DNA of 64,000 nt from Marinobacterium stanieri (GTDB lineage: Bacteria; Pseudomonadota; Gammaproteobacteria; Pseudomonadales; Balneatricaceae). The position numbers and the translations under genes are program-made. The stretch spans positions 81,822 to 145,821 of the forward strand of contig NZ_FTMN01000012.1 of the NCBI RefSeq assembly GCF_900155945.1, given 5' to 3'. This document shows positions 34,182 through 42,719 of this stretch, piece after piece (position 1 is the stretch's first letter; each line of letters opens with the position of its first letter). The notes under the pieces were generated by a model, which had not been told where the DNA came from, did not search any database, and worked only from the letters and a program-made list of their open reading frames with translations.

Positions 34182-35185
34182 TGTTTGACTGGATTAGACC
34201 AAGGGAACTGAAGCAGCTGGGCATGCTCAGCATGAACAAGCGCAACATCGACTATATCGCTCGCTACAACGACCGCAGTGCCTTCCCGCTGGTGGATAAC
34301 AAACTGCTTACCAAACAGATTGTCGATGAGTATGAGGTGGCAAGCCCCAGCCTGCTGCAGGTCGTGCGTGAGCAACATGAGATCGCCCACTTTCGCGAGC
34401 AGGTCGCCAACCTGGACGGTTTTGCCATCAAGCCCGCCAAAGGCTCGGGCGGCAAGGGGATACTGGTGATCACGGGGCGCGAAGGCGAAGATTTCCTGAA
34501 GCCTTCCGGCAGCCGCATCAGCCTGGCCGATATTGAGCGCCACCTGTCGAACATTCTGGCCGGGCTCTATTCGCTGGGCGGCTCACCGGATGTTGCCGTC
34601 ATTGAAGCTCTGGTACGCAGCGAGCCAAGGCTTTCCGCCTACTCCCATCAGGGCGTGCCCGATATCCGCATCGTCGTCTTCAAAGGCTACCCGGTGATGG
34701 CCATGTTACGCTTGGCAACCCAGGCATCCGATGGCAAGGCGAACCTGCACCAGGGCGCGGTCGGCGTTGGCCTCAATCTGGCCAATGGCCATGCGCTCAA
34801 TGCCGTACAGTTTGACCGTCCCATCAGCGAGCACCCGGATAATGGCCTGCGACTGAGCGATATCCGCATCGATAACTGGCGCTACCTGCTGGGGATGGCC
34901 AGCCGCTGCTACGAGGCGACAGGGCTGGGCTACATGGGCGTCGACCTGGTGGTGGATGAAACTCGCGGGCCGCTGCTGCTGGAACTGAACGCACGCCCCG
35001 GGCTGGCGATTCAGATCGCTAACGGCCAGGGACTGTTGCCCCGCCTGCATGCGGTGGAAGCGTTGAAGCGCCCACATCTAACGCCGGAGGAGCGCGTGCA
35101 TTGGGCGATGGGAGAGGCCGGTGCTGAGGAAATTATGCAGCCGCGACCGCTGGAAACCTCATTTGCGCCGGCACTGCATGCCTAA
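34181..35185 (+). CDS. RimK-like ATP-grasp ligase (alpha-L-glutamate ligase-like)
   Basis: A 334-residue soluble ATP-grasp enzyme. FAIKPAKGSGGKGILVITGR is the ATP-binding loop, DIRIVVFKGYPVMAMLRLAT the central strand pair, and YMGVDLVVDETRGPLLLELN ARPG (split) carries the Mg-binding E..N. RimK-type ligases add amino acids (often glutamate) to a carboxyl-bearing acceptor with ATP. The acceptor is unknown here. Third gene of the protease-7TM-ligase set, beginning one base inside the preceding stop. It is convergent with the MFS gene (8-nt gap). Confidence 0.85.
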   Translation: MFDWIRPRELKQLGMLSMNKRNIDYIARYNDRSAFPLVDNKLLTKQIVDEYEVASPSLLQVVREQHEIAHFREQVANLDGFAIKPAKGSGGKGILVITGREGEDFLKPSGSRISLADIERHLSNILAGLYSLGGSPDVAVIEALVRSEPRLSAYSHQGVPDIRIVVFKGYPVMAMLRLATQASDGKANLHQGAVGVGLNLANGHALNAVQFDRPISEHPDNGLRLSDIRIDNWRYLLGMASRCYEATGLGYMGVDLVVDETRGPLLLELNARPGLAIQIANGQGLLPRLHAVEALKRPHLTPEERVHWAMGEAGAEEIMQPRPLETSFAPALHA

Positions 35186-35193
35186 GGACGGAC

Positions 35194-36405
35194 TCAGAGC
35201 AAACGTCCAACCCGCGTTACCAAGACAACACCCAGCGCAGAAAGACAACCGGTGGCGACCCAGGTCAGTTGCCAGCCACCGGCCCAGCCTGCCAAAGCGC
35301 CAATCAATGGCGGCGTGACAAACTGGCCCAATGCAGACAGCTGCAACATCCAGCCTACCGCCGTGGACACCACACTGGTATCCGGTGCCAGCCGCACAGC
35401 CAGGGAGAACAGCACCCCTGGAATCACGCCACTTACGGAAGAAAACACCAAAACGGCCGCATAACGTAGCCAGGGCAAGTCAGCCGTGACATCCGAAAAC
35501 GCGGTCCAGGTCGTGAGCGTCATCACGGCAAAACCGAAATACAGCAGTTGACGCGGCCCCACACCGGCCTGCAACAATCGCCCGGAGGCAGCGTTGCCGA
35601 CCACATTGGCAACCGCGGCAAAGGCGGTCAGCACGCCCACCAGACTGCCTTCCAAGCCTGCTTGTGTGTAAATAGATGGCAGAAAGCCGATCACCGACAA
35701 CCACTGCCCTGAGTAAGCCGCGAAGATCATTGCCACCAGCCAGGGGCCGGGACTGCCGAGGATAATTTTAAGCCGTGCCAGAATGGCGCGCAGCCCCGCC
35801 ATCGGCGAGCCCGAACGCGGATTATTATTGCGCTGGTCGGCCGGTACCCTCAGCAACACCAGGCTCAGCATCACCAGCGTCACTGCAGCAATCAGCCACC
35901 ACCAGCCCTGCCAGCCCAGCTGCTGCATAAGCCAGGGGCCGATCAGCAAACCCGTGCCCGTGCCAAAGCCCATATAACAGCCCCACCAGCCCAGGCTCAC
36001 ACTCAGTTTTTCCGCTGTCACCAATTGGCGCAGCAGACCGGGGCCTGACAGGGTCACCAGCAGGAAGCCAAAACCTTCAAAGCCGCGCAAGACCAGCAAC
36101 TCGGTGGCTGAACTGGCAAAGCCACCCAACACACTGGTCAGGGTCAAAATTCCCAGGCCCGTGAGAATACTGCGCCTCAAGCCGGCGCTATCAGCCAATA
36201 CACCGATCAACGCCCCTGCCAGCATGCCTGCCAGTTGAACCAGCGACAGCATGAACCCGGCCTGCACCAGGCTGACTCCCAGCTCATCCTGCAACACCGG
36301 AATCGCCGGAGGCAATTTACCGATATGCAAGGCAGCGGTAATTCCGGCCAACATCACCAGAATTTCGGGGGGGAGCCTGCGGGGGCGGGCGGCTATCTTA
36401 TTCAA
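35194..36405 (-). CDS. MFS transporter
   Basis: A membrane protein of about 403 residues with roughly 12 hydrophobic segments. LVQAGFMLSLVQLAGMLAGA LIGVLADSAGLRRS (split) is the motif between TM2 and TM3 (G.L.D..GRR-like). PPEILVMLAGITAALHIGKL begins TM1, and VGVLTAFAAVANVVGNAASG RLL begins the second half. The style resembles CynX/NimT-like permeases; the substrate cannot be told. The frame extends upstream to 36579 but that part overlaps the promoter region of the divergent gene and looks non-coding. I place the start at TTG 36405. The true start could be elsewhere within about 20 codons. Confidence 0.75.
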   Translation of the reverse strand: MNKIAARPRRLPPEILVMLAGITAALHIGKLPPAIPVLQDELGVSLVQAGFMLSLVQLAGMLAGALIGVLADSAGLRRSILTGLGILTLTSVLGGFASSATELLVLRGFEGFGFLLVTLSGPGLLRQLVTAEKLSVSLGWWGCYMGFGTGTGLLIGPWLMQQLGWQGWWWLIAAVTLVMLSLVLLRVPADQRNNNPRSGSPMAGLRAILARLKIILGSPGPWLVAMIFAAYSGQWLSVIGFLPSIYTQAGLEGSLVGVLTAFAAVANVVGNAASGRLLQAGVGPRQLLYFGFAVMTLTTWTAFSDVTADLPWLRYAAVLVFSSVSGVIPGVLFSLAVRLAPDTSVVSTAVGWMLQLSALGQFVTPPLIGALAGWAGGWQLTWVATGCLSALGVVLVTRVGRLL

Positions 36406-36508
36406 TGTAAAAGACCTGTCACTAAAAACAGCGCATTGTACGCCCCGTCGCACTGAACCAAAATGGCTTGCGGGCGTACAAAGCCTATATAAATAAACGG
36501 AGACAGCC

Positions 36509-37051
36509 ATGAAACGCCTGATGTCATCCATCCTCGGGCTATGCCTCAGCCACACGGCAACTGCTGCCGAGCCGAACACTGACGCCCTTTTCGATCATCA
36601 ACTGAAACGACTACATGCCGATGAAAGGGTTGATATGCGGGCAGCCTTTTCCGGGCATCCGATGCTGGTGATTAATACCGCCAGCCACTGCGGCTTTACA
36701 CCTCAGTTTGAAGGCCTTGAAAGCCTGCACCAGCGCTACAAGGACAAAGGATTGAAAGTGGTCGGCTTCCCGTCCAACGACTTCATGCAGGAAGCCAAGG
36801 ATGAAGCCAAAATCGCCAAGGTATGCCGCTATAACTTCGGCGTAACCTTCGACATGTTCAGCCCCATTGCCGTTCGCGGTAGTGATGCACACCCCATATT
36901 CCAGGAAATCGCACGACAAACTGACAAGCCGCCGCGCTGGAATTTCTACAAGTATGTTATCGACGCTGAAGGGAATGTGACTGCAGCCTTCTCCAGCATG
37001 ACAGCACCGGATGATGAAGACCTGCGCAAGGCGATAGAAGCGGTCCTCTGA
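36509..37051 (+). CDS. Periplasmic glutathione peroxidase family protein
   Basis: A 180-residue thiol peroxidase with an N-terminal signal peptide (LMSSILGLCLSHTATAA). VINTASHCGFTPQFEGLESL is the family motif with the peroxidatic Cys in place of selenocysteine (SHCGFT). VVGFPSNDF and PRWNFYKYVIDAEG (catalytic W-N) follow. It lacks the Gln motif in exactly the classical form (GFPSNDF instead of GFPCNQF), as is common in bacterial exported members. It reduces peroxides, probably with a thioredoxin-like donor. A GGAGA ribosome site precedes the ATG, and it is convergent with rnz without a gap. Confidence 0.9.
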   Translation: MKRLMSSILGLCLSHTATAAEPNTDALFDHQLKRLHADERVDMRAAFSGHPMLVINTASHCGFTPQFEGLESLHQRYKDKGLKVVGFPSNDFMQEAKDEAKIAKVCRYNFGVTFDMFSPIAVRGSDAHPIFQEIARQTDKPPRWNFYKYVIDAEGNVTAAFSSMTAPDDEDLRKAIEAVL

Positions 37052-38023
37052 TCATGGCTCCAGGCGCTGAACCCGGCCATCGCGACCAATGCAGAAGGTA
37101 TCAAAGTCTTCAGCCAAAAACAGGTCGCCCTGATACTGGCTCAGCGCTTCACTGCGTAGGTCTTCCAGTGAAGCATCGCCTGAGCGCCGCGGCACCTTGC
37201 GGTAGCGCGGGCTGAAATGGGTCAGAATCAGTGCCGGTATACTCTGCGACTGAGCAAACTGGGCCACACGAAGCGCACTGCTATGCTGCGGCTCAGGGCC
37301 CACTTTCTGCAATACCGGTTCGGTGTAGGTAGCTTCATGCACCAACGCATGCACGCCCTCACAGGCACCAGCCAAAAGGTCAGGACGGTCATTATCACCA
37401 CCGACCACAAGCGAGCGTGCGGCATAGGCCGGCACAGCGTAATCTTCACCATTCAGCTCGCGCCCATCGTCCAGCGTTACCCGTTCGCCCTTCTGCAGAC
37501 GCCCATACACCGGCGATGGCGGCACGCCTTCACGCTGAAGGCGTTCGGTATCCAGCCCTGTGGGAACCTGACGCTCATCCAGCCGATAGGCCCAGCATTC
37601 GACACGATGACTCAGCCGCGTTGCCGTAACACCACATTCATCCAGTTCCAGCGCCAGCTGCGATGACACCTCCACAAACTCAAGCGGATACTCAATGCGC
37701 AACTCCGTGTGCTTGATAACCGCCTGCAAATACGCCCACACGGATGCCGGGCCAACCAGCACCAGGGGTTCAGTACGCCCGTTCAACTGACAGGACGCCA
37801 ACAGCCCCGGCAAGCCATAACAGTGGTCACCGTGGATATGTGTGATCAGGATCGCTTTCAACTTGAGCGGCGATAACCGAGTACGCTGTAACTGATGCTG
37901 AGTCGCTTCACCACAATCCACCAACACCCAGCCCCTTCCCGTTTCAGGATGAATGGCTGTCGCACTGACGTTCCGCTGGCGTGTAGGCGCACCGGATGAG
38001 GTGCCCAGGAAGGTGATATTCAT
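37052..38023 (-). CDS. rnz: Ribonuclease Z (tRNA 3'-processing)
   Basis: A 323-residue metallo-beta-lactamase fold nuclease. ITFLGTSSGAPTRQRNVSA is the N-terminal signature. ILITHIHGDHCYGLPGLLAS is the zinc motif (HxHxDH), and LVHEATY and ALILTHFSPRY supply the other ligands. It cleaves precursor tRNAs after the discriminator base. Length and motifs are those of the bacterial short form. The tRNA-Arg in this window already encodes CCA. Confidence 0.95.
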   Translation of the reverse strand: MNITFLGTSSGAPTRQRNVSATAIHPETGRGWVLVDCGEATQHQLQRTRLSPLKLKAILITHIHGDHCYGLPGLLASCQLNGRTEPLVLVGPASVWAYLQAVIKHTELRIEYPLEFVEVSSQLALELDECGVTATRLSHRVECWAYRLDERQVPTGLDTERLQREGVPPSPVYGRLQKGERVTLDDGRELNGEDYAVPAYAARSLVVGGDNDRPDLLAGACEGVHALVHEATYTEPVLQKVGPEPQHSSALRVAQFAQSQSIPALILTHFSPRYRKVPRRSGDASLEDLRSEALSQYQGDLFLAEDFDTFCIGRDGRVQRLEP

Positions 38024-38088
38024 GAGGGGAGTTTAACCCAGCTGCACACGCCTGTTGATGGCGATAAGGAATCAATTTTGGCCGAAGC

Positions 38089-38379
38089 TCAACCCCGTCT
38101 CTGCTTCCCCACCCAGGCGATATGCTTCTGCACGGCAGGGTCAGCCAGTAATTTTTCCAGCGTGTAGTAGTCCCGCGCAAGTGTCATTTCATCAAACAGC
38201 TTGTGGATACCACGGTGGCAGGCCTGGCACACCCAGATACCTTGGTTAAGCTCATCACGTGTATACGCCTTTTTAAAGCGAGGGCGGCGGTGCATCTTGC
38301 GCGGGATCAGATGATGAAAGGTCAGCGGGATGGCCCGGTTACAAAGTTCACAGTGTTCAAAGGAAGCGCGCTGGCGCAT
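38089..38379 (-). CDS. Small HNH nuclease-like protein
   Basis: A 96-residue protein with two CxxC pairs (CELCNR near residue 11 and CQACHRGIHKL near 53) and FHHLIPRKMHRR, together a zinc-stabilised HNH motif. The family is often annotated as HNH endonuclease or HNH-like restriction protein. Its role is unknown. It is a single gene, 65 nt upstream of rnz on the same strand. There is no partner methylase, so a restriction role is not supported. Confidence 0.8.
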   Translation of the reverse strand: MRQRASFEHCELCNRAIPLTFHHLIPRKMHRRPRFKKAYTRDELNQGIWVCQACHRGIHKLFDEMTLARDYYTLEKLLADPAVQKHIAWVGKQRRG

Positions 38380-38463
38380 GTGATGGGTTTCCTTACTGGT
38401 ATCGACTAGTATTACGCCTGCCTGCGGCTATCTGATCAAGAGGTGTCGATGGGTTTTAACTAT

Positions 38464-38490
38464 TCAAGTTTTTCCAGGGCGAGTCGATAA
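38464..38490 (+). promoter_or_regulatory. Sigma-28 (FliA) type promoter before the DUF5610 gene
   Basis: TCAA (38464-38467), 15 nt, GTCGATAA (38483-38490). The -10 matches 7 of 8 and the -35 matches 3 of 4, the same -35 as at flgK. Predicted start about 38497, giving a leader of about 28 nt to the ATG at 38525. Confidence 0.7.
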
Positions 38491-38524
38491 CCTTGCCAGT
38501 GCAACCCCAAGTGTCGAGGCCATC

Positions 38525-39700
38525 ATGAAAGTGCTCGTTTCCACCCCACAGTTATACAATTCACGCCCCCAGTCTGGAGTCGAGGGTTCTCAACAGCAGC
38601 AAGGTGCATCCAAGGATGCCAACCAGGTACTGCTGGGCAAACTCGCAGAAAAGATTCCGGGCATGAGTGCGGAAAAACTGTCCGGTCTGGAAGCCGAGGA
38701 TTTCACCCCCGATAAGGTCGCCGGCCGTATCAGCGACTTTGTTGCCCAGGGACTGGAAGCGGCCCGTTCACGCGGTGCCTCCGAAGAACGTCTTACCGAG
38801 ATGTACAACGCGGCGGTCAAGGGCGTTGAGAAGGGGTTTGCCGAAGCACGCGAAATTCTGGATGAGCTGAGCATGCTGAGCGAGCCCATCGCCGCTCAGA
38901 TAGATGAAACCGAGCAGCTCACCTTTGATGCTCTGGCCGGTATAGCCCCGGGCAGCGCCGCACAAACTTCACCGGTCTCTCAGGTTGCACTGGGCGGGGC
39001 CGAGCGTTTCCGTAATGCCGAAGACATGTCGCTGAGCGTGCGCACCCGTGACGGCGATGAAGTCACCATCAACTTCAGCCGCAACCAGAGCTACGATGCC
39101 ACCTACGGCGCAGGCGCCGACAGTGAGGGCAACTCGGTAGCCTGGATGAATGTCAGCCGAAGTGAAAGCAGCCAGTACGAGTTCAGCGTTAAAGGCGAGC
39201 TGGATGAAGGTGAGCTGGACGCACTGCAGCAGATGATCCGCGATGTCTCCAGTGTGGCGGACGAGTTCTTCAACGGCGACGTACAGAAGGCGTTTGAAGA
39301 CAGCGCTGATATCAGCTTTGATGCCAGCGAACTCCAGTCCATGCAGCTGGACATGAGCTATACCCGCAGCCTGGCACAGGCCTCTACCTATGAACAGGTA
39401 GGCGGTCTTGATCAGCCGGTGGATAAACCCGGCAAGCGTCTGGGTCAGCTGATGAAGGATCTGGCAGACAGCGTGGGCGCGCCCTCACTGGGCTTCCTGC
39501 AGTCACCGGCTCAGGCTGGCCGAGACCTGATGACCGGTCTGGTCGAGCAGGACAGCCGCTTTAATGAAGCGCTGGAATCCGTGCAGGATGTGTTCAGCAA
39601 GCACCTGCAGGATCTGCTGGATAAGGTGCTGCCGGTTGAAGATCAGGTGGTAAACCCTGCCAATGAAGAGCAGGATTCCGACCTGCCTGCCGCTGAATAA
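38525..39700 (+). CDS. DUF5610-type protein, probable flagellar-regulon member
   Basis: A 391-residue protein with no signal peptide or membrane segment. The N-terminus is polar and Gln-rich, in the style of secreted flagellar proteins. Residues about 30-130 (VLLGKLAEKIPGMSAEKLSG, EDFTPDKVAGRISDFVAQGL, KGVEKGFAEAREIL) match my recollection of DUF5610. The remainder is acidic, with a Ser/Asp-rich region, and ends in an acidic tail. No enzyme motif is visible. It stands alone between an HNH gene and pxpA and has a sigma-28 type promoter and a terminator. A motility-related role is inferred only from that promoter. A GAGG ribosome site supports the start. Confidence 0.75.
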   Translation: MKVLVSTPQLYNSRPQSGVEGSQQQQGASKDANQVLLGKLAEKIPGMSAEKLSGLEAEDFTPDKVAGRISDFVAQGLEAARSRGASEERLTEMYNAAVKGVEKGFAEAREILDELSMLSEPIAAQIDETEQLTFDALAGIAPGSAAQTSPVSQVALGGAERFRNAEDMSLSVRTRDGDEVTINFSRNQSYDATYGAGADSEGNSVAWMNVSRSESSQYEFSVKGELDEGELDALQQMIRDVSSVADEFFNGDVQKAFEDSADISFDASELQSMQLDMSYTRSLAQASTYEQVGGLDQPVDKPGKRLGQLMKDLADSVGAPSLGFLQSPAQAGRDLMTGLVEQDSRFNEALESVQDVFSKHLQDLLDKVLPVEDQVVNPANEEQDSDLPAAE

Positions 39701-39723
39701 ACCGCCAATACACAGAACACACC

Positions 39724-39750
39724 AAGGCCCGGCAGTTATCGGGCCTTTTG
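39724..39750 (+). terminator. Terminator between the convergent DUF5610 gene and pxpA
   Basis: AAGGCCCG (39724-39731), 8-nt loop, CGGGCCTT (39740-39747), followed by TT. With flanking A and T the hairpin may serve both strands: on the minus strand it runs into TTGG, a poorer tract. Confidence 0.85.
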
Positions 39751-39772
39751 CGTTTTAAAGCGGAATGATTTT

Positions 39773-40534
39773 TCAGCCTTGAGCAGCGTAATACTGATCC
39801 AGCGCCTCGCGGATATGGCGCACGGCATTCACCGACTGCTCATTGTCACCGTGAACACAGAGCGTATCGGCCTGCAGTGCCACTTCAGTGCCATCCAGGG
39901 TGGTCACTACTCCTTCCCGCGCCAGTCGCAGAGACTGATCAATGATACGCGCCTCATCGTGATAGACAGAACCTTCAACGCGACGCGGCACGAGAAAGCC
40001 CTGAGCATCATAGGCACGATCCGCAAAGGCCTCGAACAGTAAGGTAGCGCCAAACTCTTCGGCGATACGCTCCACCTCGGTATTATCCGCCGTGGCCATC
40101 AACATTAACGGCAGACTGGCGTCATAGCGGGTCACCCCTTCCAGCACGGCACGCAGAATGCTGTGGTCTTTCATCATGTCGTTGTAGAGCGCACCATGAG
40201 GCTTTACGTAACTCAGCACCATGCCCTGAGCCTGAGCAATTCCGGCCAATGCGCCTGTCTGATACTGGACCATGGCCACCACTTCCTGTGGATGGCAGTG
40301 CATGCTGCGACGGCCAAAGCCCACCAGGTCCGGGTAGCTTGGATGTGCGCCGATGCGGGCGCCGGCATGTTTTGCCAGCAGCACCGTGCGGGTCATGGTG
40401 ACGGGGTCTGAGGCATGAAAGCCACAGGCCACGTTGGCCATATCCACCAGCGGCATCACCTGGTCATCCAGCCCCATGTTCCAGGAACCGAAGCTTTCGC
40501 CCATATCACAGTTCAACAGCAATCGTTTTGGCAT
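39773..40534 (-). CDS. pxpA: PxpA-type 5-oxoprolinase subunit (LamB/YcsF family)
   Basis: A 253-residue protein of the LamB/YcsF family. [37 protein letters not shown] and [20 protein letters not shown] are the conserved metal-site and core motifs. PxpA works together with PxpB and PxpC to hydrolyse 5-oxoproline to glutamate with ATP. No pxpB or pxpC is in this window. The start is ATG 40534 with GAGAGGG upstream; a GTG precedes it by one codon. Confidence 0.9.
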   Translation of the reverse strand: MPKRLLLNCDMGESFGSWNMGLDDQVMPLVDMANVACGFHASDPVTMTRTVLLAKHAGARIGAHPSYPDLVGFGRRSMHCHPQEVVAMVQYQTGALAGIAQAQGMVLSYVKPHGALYNDMMKDHSILRAVLEGVTRYDASLPLMLMATADNTEVERIAEEFGATLLFEAFADRAYDAQGFLVPRRVEGSVYHDEARIIDQSLRLAREGVVTTLDGTEVALQADTLCVHGDNEQSVNAVRHIREALDQYYAAQG

Positions 40535-40565
40535 CACGCCCTCTCAACACACTCGCTTAATCCGC

Positions 40566-41354
40566 TCAGGCTTTCTGCAGCTCAAAGGCATCTGCATCCT
40601 GCCAGGCCGGAAACTTGTCACGGAACTGGTGCAAGGCCTCGGCATTCAGCAGCCCGGTCTTGATATAGGGCTCGCCCGCCGGACCATCCAACAGGGCTTC
40701 GCCTTTGAAATCCACCAGCAGGCTATCGCCAGCGTAGCTAAGCCCCTTGGAATCTTCCCCGACGCGGTTCACACCAATAACATAGCTCTGATTTTCAATG
40801 GCACGCGCCTGCAGCAAGGTGCGCCAGGCATGACGCCGGGGCGCCGGCCAGTTGGCCACACAGAGCATCAGGTCGTAGTCATCCCGATTACGACACCAGA
40901 CCGGGAAACGCAGGTCGTAACAGACCTGAGGCAAAATGCGCCAGCCTTTGTACTCGAACAGGTCGCGTTGCTCACCTGCAGCATAGTGATGGTGTTCATC
41001 ACCCATGCGGAACAGGTGACGTTTGTCATAGAACTGCACTTCGCCATCCGGTGATACAAACAGGAAGCGGTTGCGATAGCCTTCATCTTCAACCGCCAGG
41101 CTGCCACAAATGGCGGCGCCCAGGTCAGCGGCCTGTGTCTGCAGCCATGCCAGCGTCGGCCCCCGCATGGGTTCGGCGACTTCCTCCGGTGACATGGTAA
41201 AACCTGTGGTAAACATTTCCGGCAATACAATCAGGTCTGTTTGCCCTTCCAGCGGCGCCATCAGGCCTGCCAGTCGTTGACGGTTGGCATCGGGTGCGTG
41301 CCAGTCCAGGTGAGTCTGCACCAGACTGGTTCTCAGGTTCTGTCGGCTTGTCAT
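40566..41354 (-). CDS. Omega-amidase, YafV/Nit2-like
   Basis: A nitrilase-superfamily amidohydrolase of about 262 residues. LIVLPEMFTTGFTM holds the catalytic Glu (PEMF), YDKRHLFRMGDEHHHY the Lys, and LPQVCYDLRFPVWCRN the Cys (CYDLRFP). This pattern and length match YafV and Nit2, which hydrolyse alpha-ketoglutaramate and 2-oxosuccinamate. It overlaps by 4 nt the aminotransferase gene that would supply such keto-amides. The start at 41354 gives an ATGA overlap; an ATG at 41363 is possible. Confidence 0.9.
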   Translation of the reverse strand: MTSRQNLRTSLVQTHLDWHAPDANRQRLAGLMAPLEGQTDLIVLPEMFTTGFTMSPEEVAEPMRGPTLAWLQTQAADLGAAICGSLAVEDEGYRNRFLFVSPDGEVQFYDKRHLFRMGDEHHHYAAGEQRDLFEYKGWRILPQVCYDLRFPVWCRNRDDYDLMLCVANWPAPRRHAWRTLLQARAIENQSYVIGVNRVGEDSKGLSYAGDSLLVDFKGEALLDGPAGEPYIKTGLLNAEALHQFRDKFPAWQDADAFELQKA

Positions 41355-42499
41355 ATCGTGCATAACCTCTCGGCGGCCTGTTCCAGTGTGGATTCATTTT
41401 TGGCGAAGCAGAAGCGTACCAGCTTCATCTCGGGTGGCTGCTGGCAGAACACCGACAGCGGGATCGCCACAACGCCTGCCTGCTCTACCAGGCAAAGCAC
41501 AAACTCGGTATCCGGCAGGTCACTGATAGCAGAGTAGTCCATCACCTGGAAATACGTGCCCCCGGCAGGCGTAAAGCGAAAGCGGCTGTCCGCCATCAGG
41601 GCGTTAAAGTGATCCCGCTTGGCCTGATAAAACGCGGGCAGTGCCTGATCGTGGGAGGAGTCGGCATTGAGATAATCCGCCAGCGCCAGCTGGAAGGGAG
41701 TGCTGGTACTGAAGGTGAGGTACTGGTGTACCTTGCGCAGCTCGGCACTCAGCGGAGCCGGCGCCACACAGTAACCCACTTTCCAGCCGGTGGTGTGATA
41801 GGTCTTGCCGAACGAGGACACCACAAAACTGCGTTTGGCCAGATCAGGATAGCGATTCATGCTCTGATGGGCGGCACCATCAAAGACGATGTGCTCATAT
41901 ACTTCGTCTGCCAATAGCAGAATATCCGTGCCTTCAACCAGACGGCTCAGCGCCTGCATATCCGCTTCACTCAGTACCTGCCCGATCGGGTTGTGAGGCG
42001 TATTGAGGATAATCATGCGCGTGCTCGGGTTAATGGCACGCGCCACTTCATCCCAATCGATACCGAACGCAGGTGGCTGCAGCTGCAAATGCACTGCCTT
42101 GCCTCCATTGAGTCTGACCGCCGGATCGTAGCTGTCATAGGCGGGATCAAACACGATCACTTCATCGCCGGGCCGCACAACAGCCGCAATGGCAGCAAAC
42201 AAGGCTTCCGTCGCGCCGGAGGTGACCGTCACTTCTGAAGCGGCATCCACCTGGCGACCATAGCAACGCTGAACCTTGGCCGCGATCGCTGCGGTCAGGG
42301 CAGGCACCCCATTCATCGGCGCATACTGGTTGGCACCGGCACGAATATGGTGATCTACCCGGGCCAGCAATGCCTCGGGACCGTCAAAGTCGGGAAAACC
42401 CTGCGACAGGTTAATGGCCTGATGGGCTTGCGCCAGTGCAGACATCTGCGCAAAGATCGTGGTGCCGACACCCGGCAGTTTGGTTTCGGGATAACGCAT
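41351..42499 (-). CDS. YbdL-like methionine/glutamine aminotransferase
   Basis: A 382-residue class I PLP aminotransferase. INLSQGFPDFDGPEALLARV, NQYAPMNGVPALTAAIA, VTVTSGATEALFAAIAAVV, LNTPHNPIGQVL and SSFGKTYHTTGWKVGY (PLP Lys in SFGK) match E. coli YbdL and the kynurenine/glutamine transaminase K group. It transfers amino groups from methionine, glutamine or aromatic amino acids to keto acids, for instance in recycling 4-methylthio-2-oxobutyrate. With the omega-amidase it forms a glutaminase II-type pathway. The start is ATG 42499; the frame extends 16 codons upstream without support. Confidence 0.88.
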   Translation of the reverse strand: MRYPETKLPGVGTTIFAQMSALAQAHQAINLSQGFPDFDGPEALLARVDHHIRAGANQYAPMNGVPALTAAIAAKVQRCYGRQVDAASEVTVTSGATEALFAAIAAVVRPGDEVIVFDPAYDSYDPAVRLNGGKAVHLQLQPPAFGIDWDEVARAINPSTRMIILNTPHNPIGQVLSEADMQALSRLVEGTDILLLADEVYEHIVFDGAAHQSMNRYPDLAKRSFVVSSFGKTYHTTGWKVGYCVAPAPLSAELRKVHQYLTFSTSTPFQLALADYLNADSSHDQALPAFYQAKRDHFNALMADSRFRFTPAGGTYFQVMDYSAISDLPDTEFVLCLVEQAGVVAIPLSVFCQQPPEMKLVRFCFAKNESTLEQAAERLCTI

Positions 42500-42597
42500 G
42501 ACCCACTCACAACTGATGAAACCGACGATAGTACCGGAGAGACGCAAGCCGGCTCAACAAAGGTACGTTTTGCAATCTGAGCAAGGGTAGAATGGGA

Positions 42598-42690
42598 ATG
42601 TTGGACTGGATTCTGACGCATAACGGTTTCATTATTGAAGCAATCATACTGGGCCTTGTTGTTGTGTATGTAGGCCTGAAAATCAAATAA
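42598..42690 (+). CDS. Possible 30-residue membrane protein
   Basis: This frame, too short for most gene callers, reads MLDWILTHNG followed by a hydrophobic segment (FIIEAIILGLVVVYVG) and a basic end LKIK. One transmembrane helix is predicted, with the positive end at the C-terminus. A second in-frame ATG lies two codons upstream. AAGGG at 42584-42588 is a plausible ribosome site. It lies 29 nt before the TonB receptor gene on the same strand and could be part of that transcript. No homologue is known to me. Confidence 0.4.
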   Translation: MLDWILTHNGFIIEAIILGLVVVYVGLKIK

Positions 42691-42719
42691 CCTGTTGTTT
42701 TATATTATCCGGAGTCGCC

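Noticed and set aside
38089..38379. HNH gene as part of a restriction or defence system
   Set aside because: No methyltransferase, helicase or other defence partner lies nearby; neighbours are rnz and a DUF5610 gene.
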